From Gammaproteobacteria bacterium (GTDB taxonomy: Bacteria > Pseudomonadota > Gammaproteobacteria > Chromatiales > Chromatiaceae): DNA of 64,000 nt. Both the position numbers and the translations under genes were made by a program. Below are positions 26,047 to 35,947 of the stretch, piece by piece. The DNA lies in NCBI GenBank assembly GCA_018812525.1, contig JAHJDE010000093.1:91288-155287 (forward strand). Direction: 5' to 3'. The notes under the pieces were generated by a model, which saw only the letters and a program-made list of their open reading frames with translations, ran no database searches and was not told the origin of the DNA. How positions within the stretch are numbered: position 1 is the stretch's first letter; every line of letters starts with the position of its first letter.

Positions 26047-28746
26047 GTGACCGATGAAAAACCCCTGATCCTGGTCGATGGCTCTTCCTATCTCTTCCGT
26101 GCCTATCACGCCCTGCCCCCGCTGACCAATTCCAGGGGCGAGCCAACCGGCGCCGTGGTGGGTGTCGTGAATATGCTCAAGAAGCTGATGGACCAGTACC
26201 ATCCCAGCCACATGGCCGTGGTCTTCGATGCCCCCGGCCCCACCTTCCGCGACGAGCTTTACGCTCAATACAAGGCCCATCGCCCGCCGGCCCCCGAGGA
26301 TCTCAAGGCGCAGATCCCCCTGCTGCATGAGGTGGTACGGGCCCTGGGCCTGCCATTGCTTATGGAGGAAGGTGTCGAGGCCGACGACGTGATTGGGACC
26401 CTGGCCGTTCGCGCCAAGGGTCCGGTCCTGATCTCCAGCGGTGACAAGGACATCGCCCAACTGGTGAATGAGCGTATTACCCAGGTCGATACCATGAATG
26501 ACCGCCGCTACGACCCTCAGGCTGTAGTGGACAAGTTTGGTGTCAATCCAGGGCAGATCGTGGATTATCTTGCCCTGATCGGCGATGCATCCGACAACAT
26601 TCCCGGTGTGCCCAGGTGCGGCCCCAAGACCGCGGTAAAGTGGCTCCTGCAATACAGTGATATCGACAACCTGCTGGCCCATGCGGACGAAATTCCAGGC
26701 AAGGTCGGAGAGAGTCTGCGCGCCTCCCTGGACCAACTGCCCCTGTCACGCCGTCTCACGACCCTCAAGCTTGATGTCGGGCTGCCGCTTTCCGCCGAGA
26801 CGCTTCTTGTCAAGCCACCAGACCGGGAGCGCTTGCGCGCGCTTTACAAGGGCATGGATGCAGGCAGGCTGCTGGCAGAGCTGGAAGGTTCCGGCAGTGT
26901 CAACCCCCTCCCATCTGCCAGGGTCACCGAGCCTAGCGACTACCGCACCATCCTTGACCGGGAGGATTTCGAATCCTGGGTCGAGCGGCTGCGTAACGCT
27001 GATCTCTTCTCTTTCGATACGGAAACCACCGGCCTCGATTACATGCAGGCCGAACTGGTAGGCCTCAGCTTCGCCGTACAATCCGGCGAGGCCGCCTATG
27101 TCCCCCTGGCCCACAGAGCCCCTGGCACCCCACCGCAACTGGATCGGGACTGGGTACTCGCCTGCCTCAGGCCCTTGCTTGAGGACACTGCCCGGCGCAA
27201 GGTCATGCAAAATCTCAAATTCGATATGAGTGTGCTGGCCCGCTATGGCATAGCGCTGCGAGGCGTTGCGCATGACACCATGCTGGAGTCTTATGTGCTC
27301 GATGCGGCCGCTCGCCACGACATGGACTCCCTGGCGCAACGACACCTGGGGATCAGGACCATCAAGTTTGAGGATGTTGCCGGCAAGGGCGCCAAGCAGA
27401 TCTGTTTCGACCAGGTTCCACTGGAAAACGCGGGGCCTTACGCCGCAGAGGATGCCGATATTACCCTGCGCCTACACAGCCACCTCTGGCCCCTCCTGGA
27501 GCCGGAGCAGGCGCTGGCAGCCCTTTACTCCGATGTGGAGCTGCCCCTGGCCGGCGTGCTGTCTCGCATGGAGCGCACCGGGGTGCGTATCGATGCCAGT
27601 ATGCTGCGGGCGCAAAGCACCGAACTGGCCCGGCGCATGATCGAGCTGGAGTCGTGCGCCTTCGACCTCGCCGGCCACCCCTTCAACCTGGGCTCTCCCA
27701 AGCAGATCGCCCAGATCTTTTTCGAGGAGCTGAAGCTCCCCTCCAATGCCAAGACGCCCACTGGAGCCCCCTCTACGGCAGAATCAGTATTGGAGGCGTT
27801 GGCCGAAATCCATGAACTGCCCAGGGTATTGCTGGAGCATCGCGGCCTGAGCAAGCTGAAGTCGACCTACACCGACAAGCTCCCACTGCTGATCAATCCG
27901 GTCACTGGTCGTTTGCATACCTCATACCATCAGGCGGTAGCTGCCACGGGCCGGCTCAGTTCCAGCGATCCCAATCTGCAAAACATCCCGGTCCGTAGCG
28001 AAGAGGGCCGCCGCATACGCCAGGCCTTCGTGCCGGAGCCTGGCTATCGTATGGTCGCGGCCGATTATTCCCAGATAGAGCTGCGCATCCTGGCCCATCT
28101 CTGCGGTGATCAAAACCTGCTGCAAGCCTTCGACAGAGGTGTCGACATCCATCGCGCCACCGCCGCCGAGGTCTTCGCCGGCGGCGATATCGGGGCGGTA
28201 ACGCCGGATCAGCGGCGCTCGGCCAAGGCCATCAATTTTGGTCTGATCTATGGCATGTCCGCCTTCGGGCTGGCGCGGCAGTTAGGAATAGCGCGGAGCG
28301 ACGCCCAGGACTACGTGGATCTCTACTTTCGCCGCTACCCCGGCGTCAAGGTCTTCATGGATCGGATTCGCGAGGAGGCGCATCAGCGGGGTTACGTGGA
28401 GACCCTGTTCGGCCGCCGCCTCTATCTGTCCGAGATCAACGCACGCAACGGCAACCGCCGCGCCTCTGCCGAACGCACAGCCATCAACGCCCCCATGCAG
28501 GGGACTGCGGCCGATATCATCAAGCGCGCCATGCTATCGGTAGACCGCTGGATCCAAGCGATTTCTGATCGAGAGGCTGTGCGCATGCTTATGCAGGTGC
28601 ATGACGAATTGGTTTTTGAAATCCGCGAGGATCGTCTTGGTACTTCAATCGAAAGGATTCGGCAACTGATGGAGGGGGCCGCCGACCTGAGGGTGCCCTT
28701 GGTGGTGGATATTGGTGTCGGCAACAACTGGGATGAGGCCCACTGA
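26047..28746 (+). CDS. polA: DNA polymerase I
   Basis: Repair and Okazaki-fragment polymerase with three domains in 899 aa. The 5'-3' exonuclease (about 1-290) has LVDGSSYLFRAYHALPPL and DALIGDASDNIPGV-like YLALIGDASDNIPGVPRCG. The 3'-5' exonuclease (about 300-490) keeps the acidic DxE motif in FSFDTETTGLDY, so proofreading is probably active. The polymerase has VAADYSQIELRILAHL, RRSAKAINFGLIYG and MQVHDELVFE. It starts with GTG at 26047. Confidence 0.98.
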   Translation: MTDEKPLILVDGSSYLFRAYHALPPLTNSRGEPTGAVVGVVNMLKKLMDQYHPSHMAVVFDAPGPTFRDELYAQYKAHRPPAPEDLKAQIPLLHEVVRALGLPLLMEEGVEADDVIGTLAVRAKGPVLISSGDKDIAQLVNERITQVDTMNDRRYDPQAVVDKFGVNPGQIVDYLALIGDASDNIPGVPRCGPKTAVKWLLQYSDIDNLLAHADEIPGKVGESLRASLDQLPLSRRLTTLKLDVGLPLSAETLLVKPPDRERLRALYKGMDAGRLLAELEGSGSVNPLPSARVTEPSDYRTILDREDFESWVERLRNADLFSFDTETTGLDYMQAELVGLSFAVQSGEAAYVPLAHRAPGTPPQLDRDWVLACLRPLLEDTARRKVMQNLKFDMSVLARYGIALRGVAHDTMLESYVLDAAARHDMDSLAQRHLGIRTIKFEDVAGKGAKQICFDQVPLENAGPYAAEDADITLRLHSHLWPLLEPEQALAALYSDVELPLAGVLSRMERTGVRIDASMLRAQSTELARRMIELESCAFDLAGHPFNLGSPKQIAQIFFEELKLPSNAKTPTGAPSTAESVLEALAEIHELPRVLLEHRGLSKLKSTYTDKLPLLINPVTGRLHTSYHQAVAATGRLSSSDPNLQNIPVRSEEGRRIRQAFVPEPGYRMVAADYSQIELRILAHLCGDQNLLQAFDRGVDIHRATAAEVFAGGDIGAVTPDQRRSAKAINFGLIYGMSAFGLARQLGIARSDAQDYVDLYFRRYPGVKVFMDRIREEAHQRGYVETLFGRRLYLSEINARNGNRRASAERTAINAPMQGTAADIIKRAMLSVDRWIQAISDREAVRMLMQVHDELVFEIREDRLGTSIERIRQLMEGAADLRVPLVVDIGVGNNWDEAH

Positions 28747-28789
28747 GTGATCAACACTGGATTCCGGACGGAAATAATCGGGAATTCTT

Positions 28790-28816
28790 GAACTTTTCAC
28801 GAAATGTCCAGTCACA
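28790..28816 (+). promoter_or_regulatory. Candidate sigma-E (RpoE/AlgU)-type promoter for the polA-engB intergenic RNA
   Basis: GAACTT, 16 bases, TCACA. This fits the extracytoplasmic sigma-E consensus (GGAACTT - N15 to N17 - TCnnA). It is placed so that transcription would start about 28822-28824, just before the structured RNA. In Pseudomonas the RNA in this position, ErsA, is controlled by AlgU. Confidence 0.6.
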
Positions 28817-28822
28817 GTTACT

Positions 28823-28932
28823 GAACGACGAGAGGAAAGGACCGTTTCTCCTCCCTAGACGGTCCGCTCCCGAACCCTTCGGGAGTACGTTCTGCCCCGG
28901 CCTGCATTTCCCCCATGCGCCGGGGCTTTTTT
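28823..28932 (+). ncRNA. Candidate small regulatory RNA in the Spot 42 / ErsA position (polA-engB)
   Basis: About 110 nt with three clear stem-loops. Hairpin 1 is GGACCGT/ACGGTCC (28839-28865) with a pyrimidine loop holding CTCCTCCC, able to pair with Shine-Dalgarno sequences. Hairpin 2 is CTCCCGAA/TTCGGGAG (28867-28885). Hairpin 3 is a Rho-independent terminator, GCCCCGGC/GCCGGGGC with an inner GCAT/ATGC (28894-28926), and six T. polA upstream and engB downstream is the conserved locus of Spot 42 in enterics and ErsA in Pseudomonas. No open frame is present. Sequence identity with those RNAs is not claimed. Confidence 0.78.
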
Positions 28933-29545
28933 ATGCGTTTTCGGGTTCGGGCATTTCCAGCCATTTATCCAGCAGGGCGTGGGCTTCGTCTATGCCCTGT
29001 TTTTTCAGGGCTGAAAAGAGCTGTGCCGTAATCCCCTCCTGCCTTCCAGTCAGGGCCTTCTTAACCTGAATCAGGGTCTTGTTGGCGTCATTCCGGGTGA
29101 GCTTGTCGGCCTTGGTTAGAAGGATATGGCAAGGGATATGGAAATGACCGGACCAGTCGAGCATTTGCAGATCAAACTCCTTGAGTGGATTTCGGATGTC
29201 CATTACCAGAATGACTCCCTTGAGGCAGTCGCGCGTCTCCAGATAGCTGCCCATGGATAGCTGCCATTCACGTTTAATGCCTTCGGATACCTTGGCATAG
29301 CCGTACCCTGGCAAATCCACCAGTCTGCGCTCGTCGTCCACCGCGAAGAAGTTGAGCAACTGGGTCCTGCCGGGCGTCTTCGAGGTCCTGGCCAGGCCCT
29401 TTTGGTCACAGAGGGCATTCAGGGCACAAGACTTGCCCGCATTGGAGCGCCCGGCAAAGGCCGCTTCATAACCCCGGTCTGGCGGGGCCTGCGCTGGTTT
29501 TGCGGCACTGGTGAGAAAATGGGTCTTTCGATAGTTGGGGTTCAT
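28931..29545 (-). CDS. engB: Ribosome biogenesis GTPase EngB/YsxC
   Basis: GTPase needed for 50S subunit assembly. The 204 aa protein has G1 GRSNAGKS, G2 region KTPGRTQLLNFF, G3 DLPGYG, G4 TKAD and a C-terminal FSALKKQG (G5). It converges on polA, with the candidate small RNA between them; its last codon overlaps the RNA's T-tract. Start ATG 29545 gives the usual short N-terminal extension with the HFLTSAA motif. Confidence 0.97.
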   Translation of the reverse strand: MNPNYRKTHFLTSAAKPAQAPPDRGYEAAFAGRSNAGKSCALNALCDQKGLARTSKTPGRTQLLNFFAVDDERRLVDLPGYGYAKVSEGIKREWQLSMGSYLETRDCLKGVILVMDIRNPLKEFDLQMLDWSGHFHIPCHILLTKADKLTRNDANKTLIQVKKALTGRQEGITAQLFSALKKQGIDEAHALLDKWLEMPEPENA

Positions 29546-29760
29546 GAGGCGGATATTATCCTGATCACATCGGGGTGGATAGGCGCAGGTTTGTGGTATA
29601 AAGCGCAGTCCCGGTGTGAGATGCCTTGCTTTACTGCCCTGTTGTCCCTAATCCGTTCATATTGTCTTTTCTCCCAACTTGGCTCAACGATTTGCACCTT
29701 TTTCCACCATAATGGGCGAAAAATACACTCGGCAAATGGATCGATCTCCGGAACTTTTTG
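29546..29760. other. Divergent intergenic region engB / SCO gene
   Basis: 215 nt, more AT-rich than the flanking genes, holding the promoters of engB and the copper genes. I see no small gene, operator repeat or terminator that can be named with confidence. Confidence 0.4.
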
Positions 29761-30366
29761 ATGACCAACCGCATTCTTGTTGCTGCCATCTTGCTGGTGA
29801 GCCTTTTCCTGGCAGTTATCTTGCTGTGGCGGCCCGCCATATCCCCTGACGTGAGTCCTCTTGCAAAGGCCCCTCCGGGTGGAGGGTTCAGGTTGAATAG
29901 CGCGGATGGCCCAGTGTCTCTCGGCGATTTCAAGGGCAAGGTGGTACTGCTTTATTTTGGTTATACCTTCTGCCCCGACATCTGTCCCTCATCGCTAGCC
30001 CTGCTCTCCGCCGCCTTGCATCAACTCTCCCCCGAGGATCAGGCCCGCATTCAGCCGCTGTTTGTGAGCGTCGACCCGGAGCGGGACAGCCTGGAAAAGT
30101 TACGTCAGTACAGTCGCTATTTCCATGAGAGCTTCATCGGCTTGACCGGTTCGCCCGAAGCGGTCAGGGGCGTAGCAGATCTTTATGGCGCCGCCTACCG
30201 GAAGGTCTTGGAGCCATCGTCTACGGCTTATACGGTGGACCACTCCGCCAATCTCTACCTGATCGACTCCCAGGGAAAACTGGCTGGCCAACTGCCGCAC
30301 GGCACAGCACCCGAGGAAATTCGTTCGGCCCTGCAGCAACTCTTACACCCCAAAACGAAGGAGTAA
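29761..30366 (+). CDS. SCO1/SenC-family copper chaperone
   Basis: Membrane-anchored periplasmic thioredoxin-fold protein, 201 aa, that delivers copper to the CuA site of cytochrome oxidase. A single N-terminal helix (RILVAAILLVSLFLAVILL) is followed by the copper motif CPDIC in YTFCPDICPSS. The distant copper-binding His lies in TVDHSANLYLID, and SVDPERDS is also typical. ATG 29761 is used rather than the TTG one codon earlier. Four nt separate it from the PCuAC gene, a usual partner. Confidence 0.93.
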   Translation: MTNRILVAAILLVSLFLAVILLWRPAISPDVSPLAKAPPGGGFRLNSADGPVSLGDFKGKVVLLYFGYTFCPDICPSSLALLSAALHQLSPEDQARIQPLFVSVDPERDSLEKLRQYSRYFHESFIGLTGSPEAVRGVADLYGAAYRKVLEPSSTAYTVDHSANLYLIDSQGKLAGQLPHGTAPEEIRSALQQLLHPKTKE

Positions 30367-30369
30367 TCC

Positions 30370-30849
30370 ATGAAACGAGCATTTATCGCCACCCTTTTGT
30401 CCCTCTCCCTGTCCCTCTCCCTGTCCGGCCCCCTCGTGGCAGCCGGCAGTGACAATGTCTCTGCCAAGGATCCCTATGTTCGCGCCGTACCTCCCGGTAT
30501 GGCCAATTCCGCCGCCTTCATGCAACTCAATAACGGCGATAAGGGCGATCATGCCCTGGTTGCCGCCGAAAGCCCCGTCGCTCAAACAGTAGAGCTGCAT
30601 ACCCATGTCCAGGAGGGCGGCATGATGATGATGCGCAAGATCGAGAAGATCGACCTCCCTGCTGGCCAGACCGTTGCTCTGCAACCCGGTGGGTTGCATG
30701 TGATGCTCATCGGCCTCGTCAAAGAACTCAAACCCGGCGATCAGGTGGAGCTGACCCTGGTCTATGAGGATGGGAGTAAGAGCAGGGTCAGCGCGCCGGT
30801 GAAAATGATCCAGGGCATGCAGATGCAACATAAAGCAATGCAGCACTAA
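30370..30849 (+). CDS. Periplasmic copper chaperone, PCuAC family
   Basis: Secreted copper(I)-binding protein of 159 aa that works with SCO to load cytochrome oxidase. The signal peptide contains a repeated Leu-Ser stretch (LSLSLSLSLSG), coded by a short tandem repeat near 30401-30427. The mature protein has the family metal motif: His in ELHTHVQEGG, a Met cluster (GGMMMMRKI), then GGLHVMLIGL with the second His and Met. A Met/His-rich tail (QGMQMQHKAMQH) adds a further possible copper site. It follows the SCO gene by 3 nt. Confidence 0.94.
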   Translation: MKRAFIATLLSLSLSLSLSGPLVAAGSDNVSAKDPYVRAVPPGMANSAAFMQLNNGDKGDHALVAAESPVAQTVELHTHVQEGGMMMMRKIEKIDLPAGQTVALQPGGLHVMLIGLVKELKPGDQVELTLVYEDGSKSRVSAPVKMIQGMQMQHKAMQH

Positions 30850-30862
30850 CCCTGTAGCTGTG

Positions 30863-30884
30863 CCCCGCCTGCGCGACGGCGGGG
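30863..30884 (+). terminator. GC-rich hairpin after the copper-chaperone pair
   Basis: CCCCGCC and GGCGGGG form a 7 bp stem with an 8-base loop, 13 bases past the PCuAC stop. The following bases (TACTCTCCC) are pyrimidine-rich but not a T-run, so terminator strength is doubtful. Confidence 0.45.
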
Positions 30885-30987
30885 TACTCTCCCTGGACGA
30901 ATCTTACTTTCAAGGCAACGGGCAATAAATTCAGCCCAGCAACCGATTTTTTGCTACTGTTGCGCGGAACTATCTTGTGAGTCGTCC

Positions 30988-31389
30988 ATGTACCGGTTTT
31001 ATCCTGTATTTTTCTTCCCGCTGCTGCTGATTCTTCTCTCCGGCTGCGACAGCATGCCCCTCACCCCCAGCCATGAAAAGTTGAGACAAACTTTGCGAAG
31101 CTACGAGGTAACCCTGCGCTGGACCAGCATTGCGGACACCTATAAGTTCCTTACCCCCGAGTTGGCTACAGATACTCCCATCCCAACCGGGCTTGAGAAC
31201 ATCAAGATTACCGATTATGAGATCCTCTCCCCCGCAACGCTGAACGGTGACCGAGCCCAGCAGCGGGTGAGGATTCGATACATCTTCCAGGATCGCCAAA
31301 TCGTCAGGGAATTGGTCGATAACCAACAATGGTTTGATCATCCCGAGCAGGGTTGGAAGAGGTCCAATCCGATCCCTCGTTTCCAGTAA
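30988..31389 (+). CDS. Putative lipoprotein, unknown function
   Basis: 133 aa with a type II signal peptide: MYRFYPVFFFPLLLILLSGC, lipobox LSGC, Cys at position 20. The mature part is about 113 residues of mixed alpha/beta character with an aromatic C-terminal half (QQWFDHPEQGWKRS). No family recognised with certainty. It overlaps no neighbour if the next gene starts at 31428. Confidence 0.75.
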   Translation: MYRFYPVFFFPLLLILLSGCDSMPLTPSHEKLRQTLRSYEVTLRWTSIADTYKFLTPELATDTPIPTGLENIKITDYEILSPATLNGDRAQQRVRIRYIFQDRQIVRELVDNQQWFDHPEQGWKRSNPIPRFQ

Positions 31390-31427
31390 GCTATCCCATT
31401 GGATTGGCCTATCACTCGCGCATCGCC

Positions 31428-32105
31428 ATGAAGGTTCCATTCAGTCAGCGTCCCGGACGCCATGAGCGGCACTTTCGCCGCAAGCTGTGCAATCCCCTTT
31501 TTCCCCGCCCCATCGACAGGGCCGACGATGATGCGTTGCTGGAGGTACAGCGGCGGGATCATGAGGAGCTGGTGGGATTCATTCACCATCTCAAGGACTT
31601 GGTGACTAGAGCCGCAAGCCTGCCCCCGCGCATAGAGAGCGATGTGATCCTTGGTCTCAAGGAGGAATTGGACAGGGCCTTTGAAACCGCGTCCGGTTTG
31701 GCCGATGACCAATCCGAGCATCTATACGCCGTTCGAAAGCTCACTGAAGTAATCATGGCCAGGGTACGCAAGGGTGCCCAGGGAGACGCGCTTGCCGCAT
31801 CCGAACTCCAATCCGAGGCCCAGGCCCGTGAGGCGCATTATGCCTTGCTGGGGAACCCCCTTGGCGCCGACCTGCTGCACCCAGAATCATTGATTGAACC
31901 CGACGAGCTGGCCGCGACCCTGCTGTGCGAGGGAGAGCCGGCCCTGGCCGCCGCCCTTTCCCTTTTCGACCCACCGCAACTTACCGAGCTTATCGCCCAG
32001 TCCAGACGCCTGTTAGCTGACCGGACGGGCCCGGAATCCGCTCAGAAACGGCTATTGCAGATGGCGACTTATTTGAAGGCGGCCAGCGCGGGTCTGCTCA
32101 ATTAA
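31428..32105 (+). CDS. Conserved hypothetical protein, unknown function
   Basis: 225 aa from ATG 31428 (MKVPFSQRPGRHERHF). The earlier in-frame start at 31353 would overlap the lipoprotein gene. There is no signal peptide or membrane segment. The protein is rich in Glu, Ala and Leu and appears mostly helical, with a central DLVTRAASLPPRIESDVILG block. I do not recognise a domain. It is in the same direction as the lipoprotein, with 38 nt between them. Confidence 0.6.
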   Translation: MKVPFSQRPGRHERHFRRKLCNPLFPRPIDRADDDALLEVQRRDHEELVGFIHHLKDLVTRAASLPPRIESDVILGLKEELDRAFETASGLADDQSEHLYAVRKLTEVIMARVRKGAQGDALAASELQSEAQAREAHYALLGNPLGADLLHPESLIEPDELAATLLCEGEPALAAALSLFDPPQLTELIAQSRRLLADRTGPESAQKRLLQMATYLKAASAGLLN

Positions 32106-32116
32106 TCAGCGCCTGC

Positions 32117-35100
32117 TCACAACAGCACCCGCTCGATTCCGCCCTCCTTCAGGCGAAGGACAATATCCCGCCGCCACTCCTCTCCCAGCAAAGCTCTGGC
32201 CAGCTCGCAAACGATGTAGGTCGGCATCAAGCCCGTGTCGTCCGTATAGCGGCTCAATCCCTGCTGGCAGGCAGGGCAGGTTGTTAGCAGCCGCTGCTCC
32301 TTGTTTGTCCCCAGGACGCGAATGGCTGATTGCAGCTCCTCCAGCTTGCGGAACCGGAGCTGATTAGCAATATCGGGGCGGGCTGTCCCCAGGGTTCCCG
32401 CCTCTCCGCAACAGCGAGCTGAGAGTATGGGCCTGCTGCCGAGCAATCTCTCCCCCACCAGCAAGGGATCGTAGTGCTTGATGGGACTGTGGCAGGGGTC
32501 GTGGTAAATGATGCCCTGCTCTTGCTGGTTGAGTCGCACCCCCTTTTCCATCAGGTATTCGTGGATATCCAATAGGCGACTGCCGGGGAATATCTTATCG
32601 AACTCGTATTCCAGCAGTTGATCCATGCAGGTGCCACAGGAGACCACTACAGTGCGTATATCCAGATAATTCAGGGTATTGGCGACGCGATGGAAGAGCA
32701 CCCGGTTTTCGGTTGTGATCCTGCGCCCCTTATCGAACAGCCCTGCCGATGTCTGTGGGTAACCGCAGCAGAGGTAGCCTGGCGGGAGCAGGATTTCTGC
32801 ACCGGTCTGATAGAGCATGGCGATAGTGGCCAGGCCGATTTCGCTGAACAACCGCTCCGATCCGCATCCGGGGAAATAGAATACCGCCTCCGCATCCTCC
32901 TCCTTGCGGCCGGGGTCTCGGATGATAGCCACCGTACTCCGATCCTCCAGCCCGAGTTCGGCCCGCAGGGTCATGGCCGGGACAGCGACGCGCATCGGCC
33001 GCTGCACCAGATTCCGCAACTGATCCTTGGGCTGCCCTGTTGTTGCGGCTGGTATTTCGCCCGGCCTGGGCAGCAATCTACTGCGTCTCATAATGAGGTG
33101 GGCGATGTTGATCGCCTTGAAGCCGATCCTGGCTAAGAGGGTGCGCATGGCGCGTACGGCGCGGGGATCGACCAGGTTCAGGAAGATCAGGGCAGCCCAG
33201 GCGGCCAGGTTGCGTCGCTTTTTCCCACGCTCAACCAGAATCTTCCGCATTCTTGTGGTCACATCCCCAAAGTCGATGTTGACCGGGCAGGGTGTTCGGC
33301 ACTTGTGGCAGATGGTGCAGTGATCGGCCAGGTCGTTCATTTCACTAAAGTGTCGCAGGGAGAGTCCCCTTCGGGTCTGCTCTTCGTAGAGGAATGCCTC
33401 TATGATCAGGCCGGTGGCAAGGATCTTGTTGCGGGGCGAATAGAGCAGGTTTGCCCTGGGTACATGGGTCATGCACACGGACTTGCATTTCCCGCATCGG
33501 AGGCAATGCTTGATCTCGTCGTTCAATTGGCCGAGTTCGCTTTCCTCCAGGATCAGTGCCTCCTGCTCCACCAGTTGCAGCGATGGGGTATAGGCCCTCT
33601 CCAGGCCCGAGCCGGGCATGAGTTTGCCGCGATTGAAATGCCCCTTGGGGTCCACCGCCATTTTATAGGCGAAGAACCGCTCCAGTTTTTCCGGCTCCAG
33701 ATATTGGATCTTGGTGAGTCCGATACCGTGCTCACCCGAGATGACGCCGCCAAGGGATTGTGCCAGCGCCATGATGCGGTCAACGATGCGGTCGGCCCGA
33801 TGCAGCATCTCATAGTTCTGGGAATGGACCGGGATGTTGGTATGGACGTTGCCGTCTCCGGCATGCATGTGCAGGGCCACGAAGAGACGGGCGTTCCTGA
33901 TCTCGGCATGGATGGCGTCCAGTCTGGCGCGTACCCCCGCCAAGGCATCTCCGTTAAATATCACCCGGAGCTGGCCCGCTACCTCTTTGCGATAGGACAG
34001 AACCAGCTCCCTGCGCAACAACAGATCCAACAGGCTCTCGCCCCCTTCCGGTTTGACGTCATTGGTTATGAGGTCAGGGTGCTCCCTTGACGGCTCATCC
34101 AGAGATGCAAGGATCTTTGACCAGCGCAGTCTTGCAGCGGCTACCCGCTCGATGGCCGCCGCGCGCTTTTGCCTGAGGATTTGGGCATCCTCGTCCGAAG
34201 CCTCGACCCTCTCGTCGATACGCGCCTCGGTGATATCTCCCGAAAGGTAGTAGATCAGGGCATCCATGATGCGGATCTTATTTTCTATCGACTGCTCAAT
34301 ATTGATGCGCTCGATGCCTTTGCTGTAGTCGGCCAGACGCCCAAGGGGGATCACCACATCCTCGTTGACCTTGAAGGCGTTGGTATGGGCAGATATGGCG
34401 GCGGTTCGGGAGCGATCCAGCCAGAAGCGCCGTCGAGCCTCCTGGCTATGTGCGATGAACCCTTCCGCGCCGCGGGTCTTGGCCAACTCCACCACGCGGG
34501 CAGCGGCCTCTGCGACCGCCCCGTCTTCCTCGCCCACCACATCGGCCAGCAATAGCATTTTCGGCAACTGCTGCCGTGCGGCCTTGGTGGAATACTTGAT
34601 CGCCTTGAGATAGCGTTCGTCCAGATGTTCCAGGCCGGAAAGCCGGACCTGGCCATTCCCGTCCAGGTATTCCTTGATCTCGACGATGGCCGGTACGGCG
34701 CGGGACAGGTCGTTGCCGAAGAACTCCAGGCAGAGGGTTCGGATGGACGGCGGCATGCGATGCAGGAGGAATCGGGCCGAGGTTATCAGTCCGTCACAAC
34801 CTTCTTTTTGCACACCGGGCAGTCCACTCAGAAACTTGTCGGTGACATCTTTTCCGAGCCCCGCTTTGCGAAAGGCCGATCCCGGCATCTCCATCTCTTC
34901 CGGCGACCCCAATGCTGTCTTGCCGTCAGCCTCAAATCGGCTGATACGAAAGCGGACCCGTGCCTGATCATGGATCTTGCCCAGGTTATGATCCAGCCGC
35001 TCCACCTCAAGCCAGTTGGCATCCGGGGTCACCATGCGCCAGGAGATAAGATTATCCAGGGTGGTTCCCCAGAGCACCGCCTTCTTTCCCCCGGCGTTCA

Positions 35101-35944
35101 TGGCGATGTTGCCGCCAATGGTAGAGGAGTCCTGGGAGGTGGGATCGACGGCGAAGGCCAGACCATTATCTTCGGCCAGTTCTGAAACCCGCCGCGTCAC
35201 CACGCCGCAGCCAACCCGCACAGTTGCAGCCTCGGCCTGGCTTCCGGGGAGATTCATCCGCTCGACGGGACAGATTCGATCCAGTTTTTCCGTGTTGATC
35301 ACGGCGGTAAGCAGTTCCAGGGGCACCCCCGATCCGGTGTATCCCGTGCCGCCCCCCCGAGGAATGATAGTCAAACCGGTCTCGATGCAAGCAGACACTA
35401 TGGGGGCTACCTCCTCCTCACTATCCGGCGTTATCACAACGAAAGGCAGTTCGACACGCCAGTCAGTGGCGTCAGTGGCATGGGCAACGCGGGCCATGCC
35501 GCCGAAATCGATGTTATCTGCCCGAGTGACCCCGAGCAGCCGCCTTCTCACCTGGGCGCGCAGTCCGATCTGCTCCACCAGACAGCTTTCGAATCCCGTC
35601 ACGGCGCGGCGCGCGGCCTGCAGGAGGGTAATGGCCTTCTGGTTATCGTTGGTTCGTAGATCGAATTGATCCAGGCGGTGACTCAAGGCGCCAATCAGGG
35701 CCTTCCTGCGATCAGCGTTTTCCAGCAGATCGTCCTGCAAATAAGGGTTGCGGTTGACCACCCACATGTCCCCCAGGACCTCGAATAGCATCCGTGCCGA
35801 TCGCCCCGTGCGGCGAGAACCGCGCAATGCCTGGATCAGGTCCCAACAATCCTCGCCAAGCAGGCGTATGACGATCTCCCGGTCAGAATAGGAGGTGTAG
35901 TTATAGGGTATTTCACGTATTCGCGATTGGTTGGGCTCTTTCAT
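32117..35944 (-). CDS. FAD-linked oxidoreductase fused to Fe-S/CCG subunit (DUF3683, GlcD-GlpC type)
   Basis: 1275-residue fusion. The N-terminal DUF3683-like part (about 1-140) is followed by a PCMH-type FAD-binding domain ([18 protein letters not shown], then [20 protein letters not shown]) and a FAD-oxidase C domain ([26 protein letters not shown]). Next are two 4Fe-4S motifs ([12 protein letters not shown] and [13 protein letters not shown]) and two CCG-type cysteine-rich domains ([10 protein letters not shown] and CCGEAGTLG). This is the architecture of large 2-hydroxyacid (lactate/glycolate-type) dehydrogenases that pass electrons through Fe-S centres. The exact substrate is unknown. 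It lies 3 nt after tsaC. Confidence 0.9.
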   Translation of the reverse strand: MKEPNQSRIREIPYNYTSYSDREIVIRLLGEDCWDLIQALRGSRRTGRSARMLFEVLGDMWVVNRNPYLQDDLLENADRRKALIGALSHRLDQFDLRTNDNQKAITLLQAARRAVTGFESCLVEQIGLRAQVRRRLLGVTRADNIDFGGMARVAHATDATDWRVELPFVVITPDSEEEVAPIVSACIETGLTIIPRGGGTGYTGSGVPLELLTAVINTEKLDRICPVERMNLPGSQAEAATVRVGCGVVTRRVSELAEDNGLAFAVDPTSQDSSTIGGNIAMNAGGKKAVLWGTTLDNLISWRMVTPDANWLEVERLDHNLGKIHDQARVRFRISRFEADGKTALGSPEEMEMPGSAFRKAGLGKDVTDKFLSGLPGVQKEGCDGLITSARFLLHRMPPSIRTLCLEFFGNDLSRAVPAIVEIKEYLDGNGQVRLSGLEHLDERYLKAIKYSTKAARQQLPKMLLLADVVGEEDGAVAEAAARVVELAKTRGAEGFIAHSQEARRRFWLDRSRTAAISAHTNAFKVNEDVVIPLGRLADYSKGIERINIEQSIENKIRIMDALIYYLSGDITEARIDERVEASDEDAQILRQKRAAAIERVAAARLRWSKILASLDEPSREHPDLITNDVKPEGGESLLDLLLRRELVLSYRKEVAGQLRVIFNGDALAGVRARLDAIHAEIRNARLFVALHMHAGDGNVHTNIPVHSQNYEMLHRADRIVDRIMALAQSLGGVISGEHGIGLTKIQYLEPEKLERFFAYKMAVDPKGHFNRGKLMPGSGLERAYTPSLQLVEQEALILEESELGQLNDEIKHCLRCGKCKSVCMTHVPRANLLYSPRNKILATGLIIEAFLYEEQTRRGLSLRHFSEMNDLADHCTICHKCRTPCPVNIDFGDVTTRMRKILVERGKKRRNLAAWAALIFLNLVDPRAVRAMRTLLARIGFKAINIAHLIMRRSRLLPRPGEIPAATTGQPKDQLRNLVQRPMRVAVPAMTLRAELGLEDRSTVAIIRDPGRKEEDAEAVFYFPGCGSERLFSEIGLATIAMLYQTGAEILLPPGYLCCGYPQTSAGLFDKGRRITTENRVLFHRVANTLNYLDIRTVVVSCGTCMDQLLEYEFDKIFPGSRLLDIHEYLMEKGVRLNQQEQGIIYHDPCHSPIKHYDPLLVGERLLGSRPILSARCCGEAGTLGTARPDIANQLRFRKLEELQSAIRVLGTNKEQRLLTTCPACQQGLSRYTDDTGLMPTYIVCELARALLGEEWRRDIVLRLKEGGIERVLL

Positions 35945-35947
35945 CGA

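Noticed and set aside
29750-29756. GGAACTT as a second sigma-E promoter
   Set aside because: The -10 region and start would fall inside the SCO coding sequence.
30401-30427. Tandem CTCCCTGTC-type repeat
   Set aside because: It codes the Leu-Ser core of the PCuAC signal peptide; low complexity there is expected.
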